From the NCBI GenBank assembly GCA_913057175.1, contig CAJXNP010000016.1, positions 62,001-126,000 on the forward strand: a stretch of DNA of 64,000 nucleotides, given 5' to 3'. The stretch is from an uncultured Cytophagales bacterium. Its GTDB lineage: Bacteria > Bacteroidota > Bacteroidia > Cytophagales > Cyclobacteriaceae. Position numbers and translations under genes: made by a program. The stretch's first letter is position 1, and each line of letters starts with the position of its first letter. The notes below the pieces were generated by a model. It was not told the DNA's origin. It searched no databases and was given only the letters and a program-made list of their open reading frames with translations. Positions 12,550 through 20,926 of the stretch are shown here, one piece after another.

Positions 12550-14037
12550 ATGAAAGAAAAAGGTAAAATTAAAAGCATATTAATTGCCAACAGGGGCGAA
12601 ATAGCAGTAAGGATCATTCGTACCGCAAAAAAACTTGGAATTCAAACAGTTGCCGTTTACAGTGACGCTGACCGGATCATGCCGTTTGTCAGGATGGCCG
12701 ATAAAGCTGTTCATATTGGCCCCTCACCTTCAAGCGATTCTTATCTGAACATGGATAAAATCATCGAGGTAGCTCTGAAGTATCAATGTGATGCGATTCA
12801 TCCGGGTTACGGATTTTTGTCAGAAAATCACGTTTTTGCCCAAAAGGTGATAGAAAATGGTATTCTTTTTATAGGTCCGGATCCGGAGACAATTCAAAAA
12901 ATGGGAGATAAGCTGGAGTCGAAGCGGACAATAAAAACATTTGATGTTCCCTCTGTTCCTGGAACGGATTTTCCGATAAGTGAATTTGAAGAAGCAAAGA
13001 CTATCGCTTCTGAAATAGGTTTGCCAGTCATGATCAAGGCAAGTGCAGGTGGTGGTGGAAAAGGTATGCGGATCGTTCATAAAATGTCAGATCTGGAGGA
13101 AGAAATACAGACTGCCATGAGTGAGGCCAAAACAGCATTCGGAGACTCAAGTGTTTTCATTGAAAAATATGTTCAGAATCCCCGACACATTGAGGTTCAA
13201 GTCCTTGCAGACAGACATGGTAATATTGTTCATTTAAATGAAAGGGAGTGTTCCATCCAGAGAAGGCATCAGAAGGTTGTTGAAGAATGTCCATCTCCGA
13301 TTGTTGATGCAAAATTAAGAGAAGAGCTGGGAAAAGCCGCAATTAATGTTTCGAAGGCCTGTAAATATGTGGGCGCCGGAACGGTGGAATTTATCATGGA
13401 TCAGGAAAATAAGTTTTATTTTCTGGAAATGAATACGCGGTTGCAGGTGGAGCATCCGGTAACGGAATATGTGACGGGAATTGACCTGGTGGAGAAACAA
13501 ATTGAGATTGCCAATGGAAATCCTCTTAATTTGAGGCAGGAAGACCTTTTTCCAAAAGGGCATTCCATCGAACTAAGAGTTTACGCGGAAGATCCTGAGG
13601 ATAATTTCATGCCATCAATCGGGAAGCTCGAAAAGTATCAAACCCCTGTTGGGGAAGGAATACGCGTAGATAATGGCTATGAGGAAGGAATGGAAATACC
13701 CATTTTCTACGATCCGTTGTTGGCGAAATTGGTTGTTTATGATAAGGACAGAATTAGTGCCATTAATAAGATGATCAATGCGATTGATCAATATGAAATT
13801 GAAGGAGTAAAGACCACTTTACCATTTGGTAAGTATGTTTGCAAAAATGAATTTTTTATTACAGGTGATTTCAATACCAATTTTGTTAAAGAACACTTTA
13901 GTGGTATTTTTAATAAGCAAAAAAAGAAATTGGAGGAGGTTGCTGCCATCTTGAGTTCATATATCATCGATCAATACGAGGAAAACATGATTTCGCTGGC
14001 TGAGCAAAAGACCAACTGGAGAAACAGACTGAAATAA
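12550..14037 (+). CDS. accC: Biotin carboxylase, acetyl/propionyl-CoA carboxylase alpha type without BCCP
   Basis: This 495-aa ATP-grasp enzyme carboxylates biotin. It starts at SILIANRGEIAVRIIRTAKK (pre-ATP-grasp), has the glycine loop SAGGGGKGM near 170, the ERECSIQRRHQK bicarbonate region near 232-243, and the signature EMNTRLQVEHPVTE near 290. The protein is about 45 residues longer than typical stand-alone AccC. The extra charged, helical tail (after ~450) does not contain a biotinyl AMKM motif. No accB or carboxyltransferase gene is adjacent, so it must work with subunits encoded elsewhere, as acetyl- or propionyl-CoA carboxylase. It is followed 3 bp later by the secreted phosphatase-like gene. 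Confidence 0.88.
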   Translation: MKEKGKIKSILIANRGEIAVRIIRTAKKLGIQTVAVYSDADRIMPFVRMADKAVHIGPSPSSDSYLNMDKIIEVALKYQCDAIHPGYGFLSENHVFAQKVIENGILFIGPDPETIQKMGDKLESKRTIKTFDVPSVPGTDFPISEFEEAKTIASEIGLPVMIKASAGGGGKGMRIVHKMSDLEEEIQTAMSEAKTAFGDSSVFIEKYVQNPRHIEVQVLADRHGNIVHLNERECSIQRRHQKVVEECPSPIVDAKLREELGKAAINVSKACKYVGAGTVEFIMDQENKFYFLEMNTRLQVEHPVTEYVTGIDLVEKQIEIANGNPLNLRQEDLFPKGHSIELRVYAEDPEDNFMPSIGKLEKYQTPVGEGIRVDNGYEEGMEIPIFYDPLLAKLVVYDKDRISAINKMINAIDQYEIEGVKTTLPFGKYVCKNEFFITGDFNTNFVKEHFSGIFNKQKKKLEEVAAILSSYIIDQYEENMISLAEQKTNWRNRLK

Positions 14038-14040
14038 CCT

Positions 14041-14742
14041 ATGATAAGAATAGCCACTTTGTTGAGTTGTCTTTATTTTTTAATCTCATTTAGCTTACAT
14101 GCGCAGCCCAGGCCACTTTATCCAATTTTATTTGAGTATTCCAAAGACTTGTATCCTGAGTACAAGGAAATTCCCGAAGAGAGAAGGTTTAAGTTGGAAG
14201 CTGTAGCCGAATACATTAGGGAAAAAGTTGAAATAGGAGAAACGCCCGAAATAATGTTCATCGGCAGCAACCAGGCTACAAGAAGCCTTTTGGCACAAGT
14301 TTGGGCAAGGGCCGCCGCGCATTACTATGGCGTAGATGATGTAGAACTATATTCTGGCGGGATCCATGAAGGCCCCATTACAACAAATACCATTACCGCT
14401 ATCGAACGAGCCGGTTTCATCGTTTACAAAATAAAAGAAGGTGGGCAGTTATTTTACCAGGTAAAATATAGTTTTAACCTGAAACCTATTGTAATTTATC
14501 CTAAAAAGATCGACGACCGGTTGAACCCGCCTGCCGATTTTATGGCCGTTATTGTTTGTCAAAGTGCTGCACAAAACCTTCCGGTTGTGAAGGGAACACG
14601 AAAACGTCTGGAGCTGACTTTTAATGATCCTTATGGATATGAAGGGTTAGAAGAAGAGAATGAGGAATACGATAAGGCTTGTCACCAAATTGCGCTGGAA
14701 ATGTTTTATCTGTTCAGCAAACTGAAACATTTGGAGAGCTAG
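14041..14742 (+). CDS. Exported LMW-phosphatase/ArsC-fold protein lacking the catalytic Cys
   Basis: This 233-aa protein has a Sec signal peptide (residues ~1-22, ending SLHAQ). It resembles the Bacteroidota low-molecular-weight phosphatase/arsenate-reductase-like family, whose P-loop reads C-x5-R-S. Here that loop is MFIGSNQATRS: the nucleophilic cysteine is replaced by Gly75, while Arg81 and Ser82 remain. The following AAAHYYGVDDVELYSGG region and a possible general-acid motif NDPYGYEG near 200 are also conserved. Anion binding may survive, but classical phosphatase or arsenate-reductase chemistry should not. It begins 3 bp after the biotin carboxylase stop and overlaps the convergent HNH gene by 4 bp. 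The physiological role is unknown. Confidence 0.7.
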   Translation: MIRIATLLSCLYFLISFSLHAQPRPLYPILFEYSKDLYPEYKEIPEERRFKLEAVAEYIREKVEIGETPEIMFIGSNQATRSLLAQVWARAAAHYYGVDDVELYSGGIHEGPITTNTITAIERAGFIVYKIKEGGQLFYQVKYSFNLKPIVIYPKKIDDRLNPPADFMAVIVCQSAAQNLPVVKGTRKRLELTFNDPYGYEGLEEENEEYDKACHQIALEMFYLFSKLKHLES

Positions 14743-15278
14743 CCCGCTGCTTTTGCATTGTTGAGATTTTTTGGTTCGAGGAAGGGCTTCCATTCCATAT
14801 AATCATATCCAGAGAAATCCCTGAGGAACATGACATAGGACGGCTTGAAAGGTTTTCGAAGTAAATTCATGTTCATTTCTTCAGGAAGGTAATCTCCTTT
14901 TTTTGAGTTGCAGATTTTACAAGCTGTTGCCAGATTGTTCCAGGAAGTTTTCCCCCCACGCGCTTTGGGCAATACGTGATCAAGCGTCAGATCTTTTTTC
15001 GAACCGCAATACAGGCATTTATAACCATCCCGTTTAAATACATTGTCGCGACTCAGCATCACCCCTCTGTAGGGAATGTGAATGTATCGTTTCAATTTGA
15101 TAACTGACGGCATGGGAAACGATTGACTGACAGAATGAAGAAACTTGTCCTTGTTTTGAGAAACAAAATCAGCTTTATTCAAAAAAATGAGCAGGAATGC
15201 CCGTTCGACCGAACAGATCGTTATCGGAGAATAATCAATATTTAAGACGAGAACCCTGGGTTTCATCTGTTTGAGCAA
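14739..15278 (-). CDS. HNH endonuclease family protein
   Basis: This 179-aa cytoplasmic protein has a clear HNH nuclease core at residues ~90-140. It comprises CLYCGSKKDLTLDHVLPKARGG, where DH supplies catalytic and metal residues and the first CxxC a zinc site, then NNLATACKICNSKKGD with the second CxxC and the Asn. The N-terminal ~80 residues (VLVLNIDYSPITICSVERA) match the widespread stand-alone HNH proteins of Bacteroidota and Cyanobacteria, not a restriction-modification enzyme. No methylase or mobile element is nearby, so it is best read as a conserved chromosomal gene of unknown role. Confidence 0.88.
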   Translation of the reverse strand: MLKQMKPRVLVLNIDYSPITICSVERAFLLIFLNKADFVSQNKDKFLHSVSQSFPMPSVIKLKRYIHIPYRGVMLSRDNVFKRDGYKCLYCGSKKDLTLDHVLPKARGGKTSWNNLATACKICNSKKGDYLPEEMNMNLLRKPFKPSYVMFLRDFSGYDYMEWKPFLEPKNLNNAKAAG

Positions 15279-15304
15279 TTTATTTTTATGGTACAGATGC
15301 CATA

Positions 15305-15317
15305 CCTGTCAGACAGG
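15305..15317. repeat. Small palindrome in intergenic gap
   Basis: CCTGTCAGACAGG is a perfect 6-bp-arm palindrome around one central base, between the HNH and NlpC/P60 genes. It resembles the short palindromic intergenic repeats common in this phylum. No function is visible. Confidence 0.4.
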
Positions 15318-15368
15318 GAACCACCTATTGATCATATTTCTTTACACTAACAGATCTGCAAGGTGGTT

Positions 15369-16157
15369 TCATGGCAACATCAATCTGCGAATTCCTGCCA
15401 ATTTATGTGTGTAATCATTCTTTGACTCATTAAATATACCTCTTTCATCCAAAATATCAATTCTCACTTTTCCTGAGGCATGGATTATTTTGCTACCTTC
15501 CAGCAATATTCCAACGTGAATAATTTTTTTCTCCTCGTTTTCAAAAAATGCAATATCACCCTCTGAACTATCTTCAAGACTAACAGCATTTCCCTGAAAA
15601 TATTGCTGAGAGGCATCCCGTTTGAGTTTATAACCACAAATCTTATAAACTTGTTGGGTAAATCCGGAACAATCGATCCCAAAAGGGGTTTTCCCACCCC
15701 ATAGATAAGGGGCATTTCGGTATTTGAATGCTATTTTTTTCAGGTATTCAAAATCTGATCTTTGCCCCATATTCTTAGATTCGCCGTTAAATGCAAATTG
15801 TTCATTCATTTCAAAGAGTTCCGAACTGGTAATGGGAAGCACGCTTCCGATCACAATGTTCAGCATTTCCTTTTTGTATAAAATACCTGCAAGAATATCT
15901 GTACAGACTTTATATTCAAGCATTTGTATCTGGTCGTAGTATTCCTGACTGATCTCTGTACATTGTTTTAAATCGATCCAGCCCTGGTATTCATCAAAAT
16001 CGATTTCAATTTTGTACCACTTCTTGTCCTTTGAAATTTCAATAACCTTATAGGACTCTCCAAATAGTAGCTGTGTGACCATTTCGGATTTGTCGGATGG
16101 CTTGGCCCTCACCGGAACAATAGCAAGTCGGCAGATGCCGTATGAAAAATAGTTCAT
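15369..16157 (-). CDS. NlpC/P60 family cell-wall peptidase with N-terminal SH3-like domain
   Basis: This 262-aa protein has an SH3b-like segment at residues ~1-65 (ICRLAIVPVRAKPSDKSEMV, KWYKIEIDFDEYQGWI). An NlpC/P60 papain-like domain follows from ~135, with the catalytic Cys in GIDCSGFTQQVYK, the His in KIIHVGILLE and a third polar position in IIHASG. It would cut peptide bonds in peptidoglycan stems, typically gamma-D-Glu-diamino acid links. No clear signal peptide is visible from the ATG at 16157, so its export route is uncertain. The gene begins 1 bp after the smpB stop and is probably co-transcribed with it. Confidence 0.9.
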   Translation of the reverse strand: MNYFSYGICRLAIVPVRAKPSDKSEMVTQLLFGESYKVIEISKDKKWYKIEIDFDEYQGWIDLKQCTEISQEYYDQIQMLEYKVCTDILAGILYKKEMLNIVIGSVLPITSSELFEMNEQFAFNGESKNMGQRSDFEYLKKIAFKYRNAPYLWGGKTPFGIDCSGFTQQVYKICGYKLKRDASQQYFQGNAVSLEDSSEGDIAFFENEEKKIIHVGILLEGSKIIHASGKVRIDILDERGIFNESKNDYTHKLAGIRRLMLP

Positions 16158-16158
16158 A

Positions 16159-16626
16159 TTAATATTTTATTCTGGACAACTCCTTCTCCACGTCTTTCTT
16201 CCTGATATCCTCACGTTTATCGTGCAGTTTTTTTCCTTTAGCCAGGGCAATTTCCAGTTTGGCTAATCCCCTGTCATTGATAAAAAGTCTTGTTGGAACA
16301 ATGGTCGTGCTGGCTTCTTTTGTTTTGTCTTCGAGTTTTTTCAACTCTTTTTTGGTGACCAATAACTTCCGTTCCCTGGTAGGCTCATGGTTGTAATGCT
16401 TTGCCTGGCTGTAGGGTGAAATATTCATTTCCTTGATAAAAAGCTCTCCGCGACTGATAAAACAATAGGCCTGCTGCAGACTAACTCTTCCTTCCCGAAT
16501 GGATTTGATTTCTGTGCCGGTCAAAACAATTCCGGCAATATACTTATCCAAAAAATGGTATTCGAAATGAGCCTTTCGGTTTTTGATATTTATATTCTTC
16601 GAAAATTTCTTCTTCTCCTGAGTCAT
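16159..16626 (-). CDS. smpB: SsrA-binding protein SmpB
   Basis: The protein binds tmRNA and delivers it to stalled ribosomes for trans-translation. The OB-fold core is clear: NRKAHFEYHFLDKYIAGIVLTGTEIKSIREGRVSLQ, then ISPYSQAKHYNHEPTRERKLL and ALAKGKKLHDKRE, with a basic C-terminal tail (EDIRKKDVEKEL) for decoding-centre contacts. I place the start at the ATG at 16626 (MTQEKKKF, 155 aa). An ATG nine codons upstream at 16653 would add residues with no counterpart in the family. It is the first gene of a likely operon with the NlpC/P60 gene. Confidence 0.95.
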   Translation of the reverse strand: MTQEKKKFSKNINIKNRKAHFEYHFLDKYIAGIVLTGTEIKSIREGRVSLQQAYCFISRGELFIKEMNISPYSQAKHYNHEPTRERKLLVTKKELKKLEDKTKEASTTIVPTRLFINDRGLAKLEIALAKGKKLHDKREDIRKKDVEKELSRIKY

Positions 16627-16714
16627 TGTCAAAATATTGAATGAAGGATTCAATTAAAATGCTGAAATTAAAAAATACCTCCGACGTTGATGCAACGGAA
16701 TCCCAAAAATTAGG

Positions 16715-17473
16715 TTAACGAAAAATAATTTTTTCTTTAAGGACTTTTTGATTGATAGTAATTTGGAGCACGTAAATTCCTTCCTTTAATGCATCGAGAA
16801 TAATTTCGGTTTGGTTGGGGCGCAAGATTTTGCTGACAACTTTTCTTCCTCTCAGATCTGTCAGGTTTAGCATTCCATATTGAGATACCACTTCAGGAAA
16901 TTCAATGGTTAATTGATTTTGATAATAAGATTTATTGATCCTCAATCCTTTGTTCTCTGAACTGAAAGTTTCAATCAGACTCTTTTCCATGACAATAATG
17001 GAATCCAATAAGATCTGATCCTGTACCTTGCCGAGGTTAAAACAGAAATAACTGAAGTTGCTTGTAATCTTACTATTGAAAGTAAAAGGCCCATAGGTTT
17101 GCTTTGTTGGCTCCAATATCACGGGCTGATCCCACCAGATCTCAAAATCGTCTTCAAACGAAAGGTCTATCTCTTGTTGGTTGGTGGTAATGGCAGTAAA
17201 ATAAATGGAGTAGGTTTTGTTGGGAGCAAGCTCAATATCCCTTATCAATTGCAGGTCTTTGGGCTTACCGGTGCTTTTGTTGATTTTGATAACTGCCCTG
17301 GTCTGATTTCTAATTAGATCATCGATGCTGAACGTTGCTGAAGCGCCATTGTATTTGGCCAGTATCCATTTGTCTTTTTGTCCCTCAAAATTTGATTGAA
17401 TAACAGGAGTTTCTTCGGCTTTAAGTTTTATCACTACAATAAAAAGTAAAAAAAGTAAGATGGTTGATTTCAT
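16715..17473 (-). CDS. Secreted protein with carbohydrate-binding-like domain and T9SS sorting domain
   Basis: This ~252-aa protein has a signal peptide beginning MKSTILLFLLFIVVIKLKAEE, with the ATG at 17473 preferred over an ATG eight codons upstream. Residues ~25-160 form a beta-sandwich reminiscent of CBM4/9 domains (IQSNFEGQKDKWILAKY, ELAPNKTYSIYFTA, QTYGPFTF). The last ~75 residues (GMLNLTDLRGRKVV, EGIYVLQITINQKVLKEKIIFR) are a type A C-terminal sorting domain for type IX secretion, so the protein is exported across the outer membrane. No catalytic domain is present. The neighbours (smpB and hisH) give no hint of ligand. Confidence 0.75.
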   Translation of the reverse strand: MKSTILLFLLFIVVIKLKAEETPVIQSNFEGQKDKWILAKYNGASATFSIDDLIRNQTRAVIKINKSTGKPKDLQLIRDIELAPNKTYSIYFTAITTNQQEIDLSFEDDFEIWWDQPVILEPTKQTYGPFTFNSKITSNFSYFCFNLGKVQDQILLDSIIVMEKSLIETFSSENKGLRINKSYYQNQLTIEFPEVVSQYGMLNLTDLRGRKVVSKILRPNQTEIILDALKEGIYVLQITINQKVLKEKIIFR

Positions 17474-17644
17474 TTTGTTTCCCCTTTCCCTTTTCAAATC
17501 AAAACCTGTGCCTAAATCCTCATTATGTGGTGTTCACAAATGAAAAAGTCAAACATTTTTGATGAAGACTTTTATAATTAAATCCTAATGCCCTAAACTT
17601 GCACTTCATTTTTTCGTGCCTATTGAAGTCTCAAAGCAGTAACT

Positions 17645-18226
17645 ATGAACATTGTTATCGTCAAATACAATGCAGGAAATGTGGTTTCCGTAACCAATAC
17701 CTTAAACCGGTTGGGTGTGGAGCCGATGCATTCGGACGATCCTGAGACCATCAAAAGGGCCGATAAAGTCATTTTTCCTGGAGTGGGCGAAGCCAGCACA
17801 GCTATGAATTACCTGAGAAAGCAAGGACTTGATAAGGTGTTAACGGACTTACATCAACCTTTTTTGGGGATCTGTCTTGGCCTTCAACTGATGTGTAAAC
17901 ATTCTGAGGAGAATGATACAGATTGTCTGGGAATCTTTGATCTGCAGGTAAAGCGATTTTCAAATGGGCTAAAAGTCCCTCAAATTGGCTGGAATCTGTT
18001 GGAGAATCTAAACTCGCCAATTTTCATCGATCTACCGGAGCATCCATACATTTATTTTGTGCACAGCTATTTTGCCGAGATTGGGAATGAAACCATCGCC
18101 ACTTCCAATTACTCTGACAAATTCAGCGCTGCTTTGCATAAGGATAATTATTACGCGGTTCAGGGACATCCGGAAAAAAGTGGAAAAACCGGTCAGAAAA
18201 TCATAGAAAATTTTTTAAAGCTATAG
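17645..18226 (+). CDS. hisH: Imidazole glycerol phosphate synthase, glutaminase subunit
   Basis: This 193-aa class I glutamine amidotransferase supplies ammonia to HisF. The nucleophile Cys sits in [10 protein letters not shown] near residue 78. The catalytic His and Glu are in [10 protein letters not shown] near 174-178, and the oxyanion region GVGEA and the YFVHSYF strand are conserved. It is the first gene of a his group that here contains only hisH, hisA, hisF and hisIE; the earlier pathway genes (hisG, D, C, B) are not in the window. It is separated from hisA by 1 bp. Confidence 0.96.
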   Translation: MNIVIVKYNAGNVVSVTNTLNRLGVEPMHSDDPETIKRADKVIFPGVGEASTAMNYLRKQGLDKVLTDLHQPFLGICLGLQLMCKHSEENDTDCLGIFDLQVKRFSNGLKVPQIGWNLLENLNSPIFIDLPEHPYIYFVHSYFAEIGNETIATSNYSDKFSAALHKDNYYAVQGHPEKSGKTGQKIIENFLKL

Positions 18227-18227
18227 A

Positions 18228-18947
18228 ATGGAGATTATCCCCGCAATTGATATCATCAATGGGAAGTGCGTTCGCCTTACAAAAGGGGATTACGCACAGA
18301 TGAATATCTACAATGAAGATCCATTGGAAGTAGCCTCGATGTTTGAGGGACATGGATTTAAAAGATTGCACCTGGTCGATTTGGATGGAGCAAAAGAGAA
18401 GAGGGTCATCAATTACAATATTCTGGAAAAATTAGCTGGAAAGACCTCTTTATTTATTGATTTCGGAGGTGGTATACAATCAGATGATGACTTGCGAATT
18501 GCCTTTGAATGTGGGGCAAAACAAATAACTGGCGGTAGCATTGCCGTGAAAAACCCTGAATTGTTTGAAAAGTGGTTGGAAAATTACGGACCTGAAAAGA
18601 TCATCCTGGGAGCAGATGTGAAGGATAAAAAAATAGCAGTAAGCGGGTGGCAGGAAAAAAGTGAGGTGCATTTATTTGATTTCCTGGAAAAATATGTTGA
18701 GAAATCAGTGAAATATGTGATTTCTACCGATGTCGCTAAGGATGGGATGTTAAAAGGACCTGCATTCGAACTTTATGAGGAGATGACGGAGCGATTTAAT
18801 GAGCTGAATGTAATCGCAAGCGGAGGAGTGAGTGAAATGAAAGATGTGGAAAAGCTTTCGGAAACTTCGGTATTTGGCGTCATCATCGGAAAAGCCATTT
18901 ATGAAGGAAGAATTGATTTAAAAGAACTAAGTAAATTTGTTGAATAA
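18228..18947 (+). CDS. hisA: Phosphoribosylformimino-5-aminoimidazole carboxamide ribotide isomerase
   Basis: This 239-aa (beta/alpha)8 isomerase of histidine synthesis converts ProFAR to PRFAR. The first strand carries [19 protein letters not shown] with the catalytic Asp near residue 8. The second half-barrel Asp is in [15 protein letters not shown] near 167, and the phosphate-binding glycine motifs FGGGIQSD and ASGGVSE are intact. It follows hisH by 1 bp. The downstream hisF lies about 310 bp away, beyond a repeat island, which is unusual for this operon. Confidence 0.96.
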   Translation: MEIIPAIDIINGKCVRLTKGDYAQMNIYNEDPLEVASMFEGHGFKRLHLVDLDGAKEKRVINYNILEKLAGKTSLFIDFGGGIQSDDDLRIAFECGAKQITGGSIAVKNPELFEKWLENYGPEKIILGADVKDKKIAVSGWQEKSEVHLFDFLEKYVEKSVKYVISTDVAKDGMLKGPAFELYEEMTERFNELNVIASGGVSEMKDVEKLSETSVFGVIIGKAIYEGRIDLKELSKFVE

Positions 18948-18957
18948 ATTAGCTCAA

Positions 18958-18982
18958 AGCTCAAAGGTGAAAGCTGAAAGTT
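18958..18982. repeat. Left arm of 25-bp perfect inverted repeat (hisA-hisF gap)
   Basis: The 25-bp sequence beginning AGCTCAAAGGTG and ending GCTGAAAGTT is an exact reverse complement of 19229-19253. The arms bracket about 246 bp of non-coding DNA. A related unit (AGCTCAAAG) precedes it at 18951, and degenerate copies lie at 20727-20791. Confidence 0.85.
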
Positions 18983-19104
18983 AACTACAGTTATTTGACT
19001 AAATAAGTAATGATCACAAAATAGCCAATGAATCATTTTAAAATGGTACTAATTGATTTCAGAAAAACACTTACTCATTATCAGAAAGCCTATAAATAGG
19101 AAAA

Positions 19105-19157
19105 TTCCCCTCCTTGGAGGTCTGCCTGCCGGACGAGGCAGGGGTTAGGGGTGGGTT
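19105..19157. repeat. G/C-rich palindromic intergenic repeat
   Basis: This segment contains CTGCCTGCCGGACGAGGCAG-type self-complementary sequence followed by GGGGTTAGGGGTGGG, far more G/C-rich than its surroundings. It lies between the two 25-bp arms of the hisA-hisF inverted repeat. Similar sequences are scattered in Bacteroidota genomes. It is probably a repeat element; a regulatory role is not shown. Confidence 0.6.
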
Positions 19158-19228
19158 TTTCACTAAATACCGAAAAAATTGAATATTTCATTGAATGTCA
19201 GCTAGTGTTAACTTTGTTTTTTCCTTTG

Positions 19229-19253
19229 AACTTTCAGCTTTCACCTTTGAGCT
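19229..19253. repeat. Right arm of 25-bp perfect inverted repeat (hisA-hisF gap)
   Basis: Exact reverse complement of 18958-18982, ending 8 bp before the hisF ATG. A folded transcript would place a long hairpin immediately upstream of the hisF start. Confidence 0.85.
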
Positions 19254-19261
19254 ATAAAGAT

Positions 19262-20020
19262 ATGCTATCAAAAAGAATTATACCGTGTTTGGATGTGAAG
19301 GAAGGGCGCACTGTAAAAGGTGTGAACTTCATTAACCTTCGCGATGCCGGCGATGCGATTGAATTAGGCGCTTTGTATGCCGAGCAGGGCGCAGATGAAT
19401 TGGTTTTTCTGGATATTACTGCAACAGTTGAGAAGAGAAAAACCCTGGTTGATCTCGTTAGAAATGTAGCCAGGCAGATCAATATACCATTTACTGTTGG
19501 TGGTGGAATTTCTTCTATTCAGGATGCTTCTGCTGTTTTGAATGCAGGCGCTGATAAAGTTTCCATCAATTCTTCGGCAGTCAAAAAGCCTGATTTGGTA
19601 GATCAGCTCGCAAGGGAATTTGGAAGCCAGTTTGTGGTGGTAGCGATTGATACAAAGTCCATGAATGGAAAGAATTTTGTACATACGCATGGGGGACGTA
19701 CCCCCACTTCCATAGAGACTGAGCCCTGGGCGGATGAAGTCGAGAAAAGAGGAGCGGGGGAGATTCTGTTAACCTCCATGGATCATGACGGCACGAAAGC
19801 CGGATTTGCGAATGAGTTGACTGCTAAAATTTCTACTAAGCTAAATATCCCTGTTATTGCTTCTGGTGGTGCGGGGAAAAAGGAGCATTTTGTAGATGTA
19901 TTTACCACTGGAGCAGCGGATGCAGCTTTAGCGGCCAGTATTTTCCATTTTGGAGAAATACCAGTTCCGGAATTAAAACAATTCCTTCATGAAAAAGGAA
20001 TTAACATGAGGATTGAATAA
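19262..20020 (+). CDS. hisF: Imidazole glycerol phosphate synthase, cyclase subunit
   Basis: This 252-aa TIM barrel partners HisH to make imidazole glycerol phosphate and AICAR. The catalytic Asps are in [16 protein letters not shown] near residue 11 and [13 protein letters not shown] near 132, and the phosphate loops VGGGIS and ASGGAG are conserved. The ATG at 19262 gives the canonical start [11 protein letters not shown]; the frame is open back to 19151, but that stretch is repeat DNA with no family match. The start lies 8 bp after the right arm of the inverted repeat, so repeat folding could affect its translation. Confidence 0.96.
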   Translation: MLSKRIIPCLDVKEGRTVKGVNFINLRDAGDAIELGALYAEQGADELVFLDITATVEKRKTLVDLVRNVARQINIPFTVGGGISSIQDASAVLNAGADKVSINSSAVKKPDLVDQLAREFGSQFVVVAIDTKSMNGKNFVHTHGGRTPTSIETEPWADEVEKRGAGEILLTSMDHDGTKAGFANELTAKISTKLNIPVIASGGAGKKEHFVDVFTTGAADAALAASIFHFGEIPVPELKQFLHEKGINMRIE

Positions 20021-20054
20021 GTTTGACAAGCTATTTAGCTTCAAGAATAAAGAT

Positions 20055-20648
20055 ATGACAATTGACTTTGAAAAAGCCGGTGGATTAGTTCCCGCAGTAA
20101 TTCAGGATGTGCAAACCTCCAGGGTTTTAATGGTTGGGTTTATGAATGAAGAAGCACTTGAAAAGACAAAAAAGGAAGGGAAGGTGACATTCTACAGCCG
20201 GACTAAGCAAAGGCTTTGGACCAAAGGAGAAACATCCGGAAATTTTCTAATTTCCAAAGAGATCATTTCCGATTGTGATAATGACACCCTGCTGATAAAA
20301 GCTCAACCTCTCGGACCAACATGCCATACCGGTTCCGATACCTGCTTCAATGAGGATAATACTCCCAACGTTTTGTTTTTGGATTATCTTCAAAAGGTAA
20401 TTTCAGACCGAAAAAATTCTTCTTCAGATCAATCCTATACCAAATCTTTATTCGAAAAGGGGATCAACAAAATCGCACAAAAAGTGGGCGAGGAAGCTGT
20501 AGAAACGGTCATCGAAGCAAAAGATGACAACGACGACCTTTTCAAAAATGAAGTAGCCGATCTTTTATATCACTTGCTCGTACTGCTAGAAGCTAAAAAT
20601 CTCCAAATTGATGATATCATGGCTGTTTTGGCGGAAAGGCATAAATGA
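20055..20648 (+). CDS. hisIE: Bifunctional phosphoribosyl-AMP cyclohydrolase / phosphoribosyl-ATP pyrophosphatase
   Basis: This 197-aa fusion carries out steps 2 and 3 of histidine synthesis. The HisI half (~1-110) shows VGFMNEEAL, TFYSRTKQRLWTKGETSGN and the metal-binding SDCDNDTLL plus the cysteine motif GPTCHTGSDTCF. The HisE half (~115-197) shows FEKGINKIAQKVGEEAVETVIEAKD and NEVADLLYHLLVLL. I chose the ATG at 20055 (MTIDFEKAGGLVPA); an open frame reaches a TTG at 20013 inside hisF but adds no conserved residues. It is the last his gene here. Confidence 0.95.
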   Translation: MTIDFEKAGGLVPAVIQDVQTSRVLMVGFMNEEALEKTKKEGKVTFYSRTKQRLWTKGETSGNFLISKEIISDCDNDTLLIKAQPLGPTCHTGSDTCFNEDNTPNVLFLDYLQKVISDRKNSSSDQSYTKSLFEKGINKIAQKVGEEAVETVIEAKDDNDDLFKNEVADLLYHLLVLLEAKNLQIDDIMAVLAERHK

Positions 20649-20726
20649 AGTTTTCGATTTACGACTGGGTTCTGGAAGCTGTTTGTCCATCGTACTTTGC
20701 TGAGGGATAATCAGTTGCTAACCAAG

Positions 20727-20791
20727 AGTTCAAAGATGAAAGCTCAAAGCTGAAAGTTTTCTTATGGCGAGGAAGGCTCAAAGGGTGAAAG
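20727..20791. repeat. Degenerate copies of the CAAAG/GAAAG repeat downstream of hisIE
   Basis: AGTTCAAAGATGAAAGCTCAAAGCTGAAAG-type text (20727-20758) and GGCTCAAAGGGTGAAAG (20775-20791) resemble the arms of the hisA-hisF inverted repeat. They sit in the 278-bp gap between hisIE and the convergent uxuA, which also has a C/A-rich stretch at about 20890-20925 and no recognisable gene. Confidence 0.6.
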
Positions 20792-20926
20792 AGGGAGAAC
20801 TTCGTTTTCACTATATTCAACGTTCATTTTTTACTTCTTGCCTACCAACACACTGATCACTGTTCACCGATAACTTTTCACTTTTGCTTTCCAATGCCCA
20901 GTACCCAATTCCCCAATGCCAAACTT

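Noticed and set aside
14739-15278. Restriction or homing endonuclease from the HNH motif
   Set aside because: No methyltransferase, intron or mobile context is present, and the N-terminal half matches a common stand-alone chromosomal HNH family.
19151-19261. N-terminal extension of HisF
   Set aside because: The frame is open, but this stretch is the repeat island. The canonical [11 protein letters not shown] start is at 19262.
20727-20791. Possible CRISPR-like array from repeated CAAAG/GAAAG words
   Set aside because: The units vary in length and sequence, there are no regular spacers, and no cas genes are in the window.
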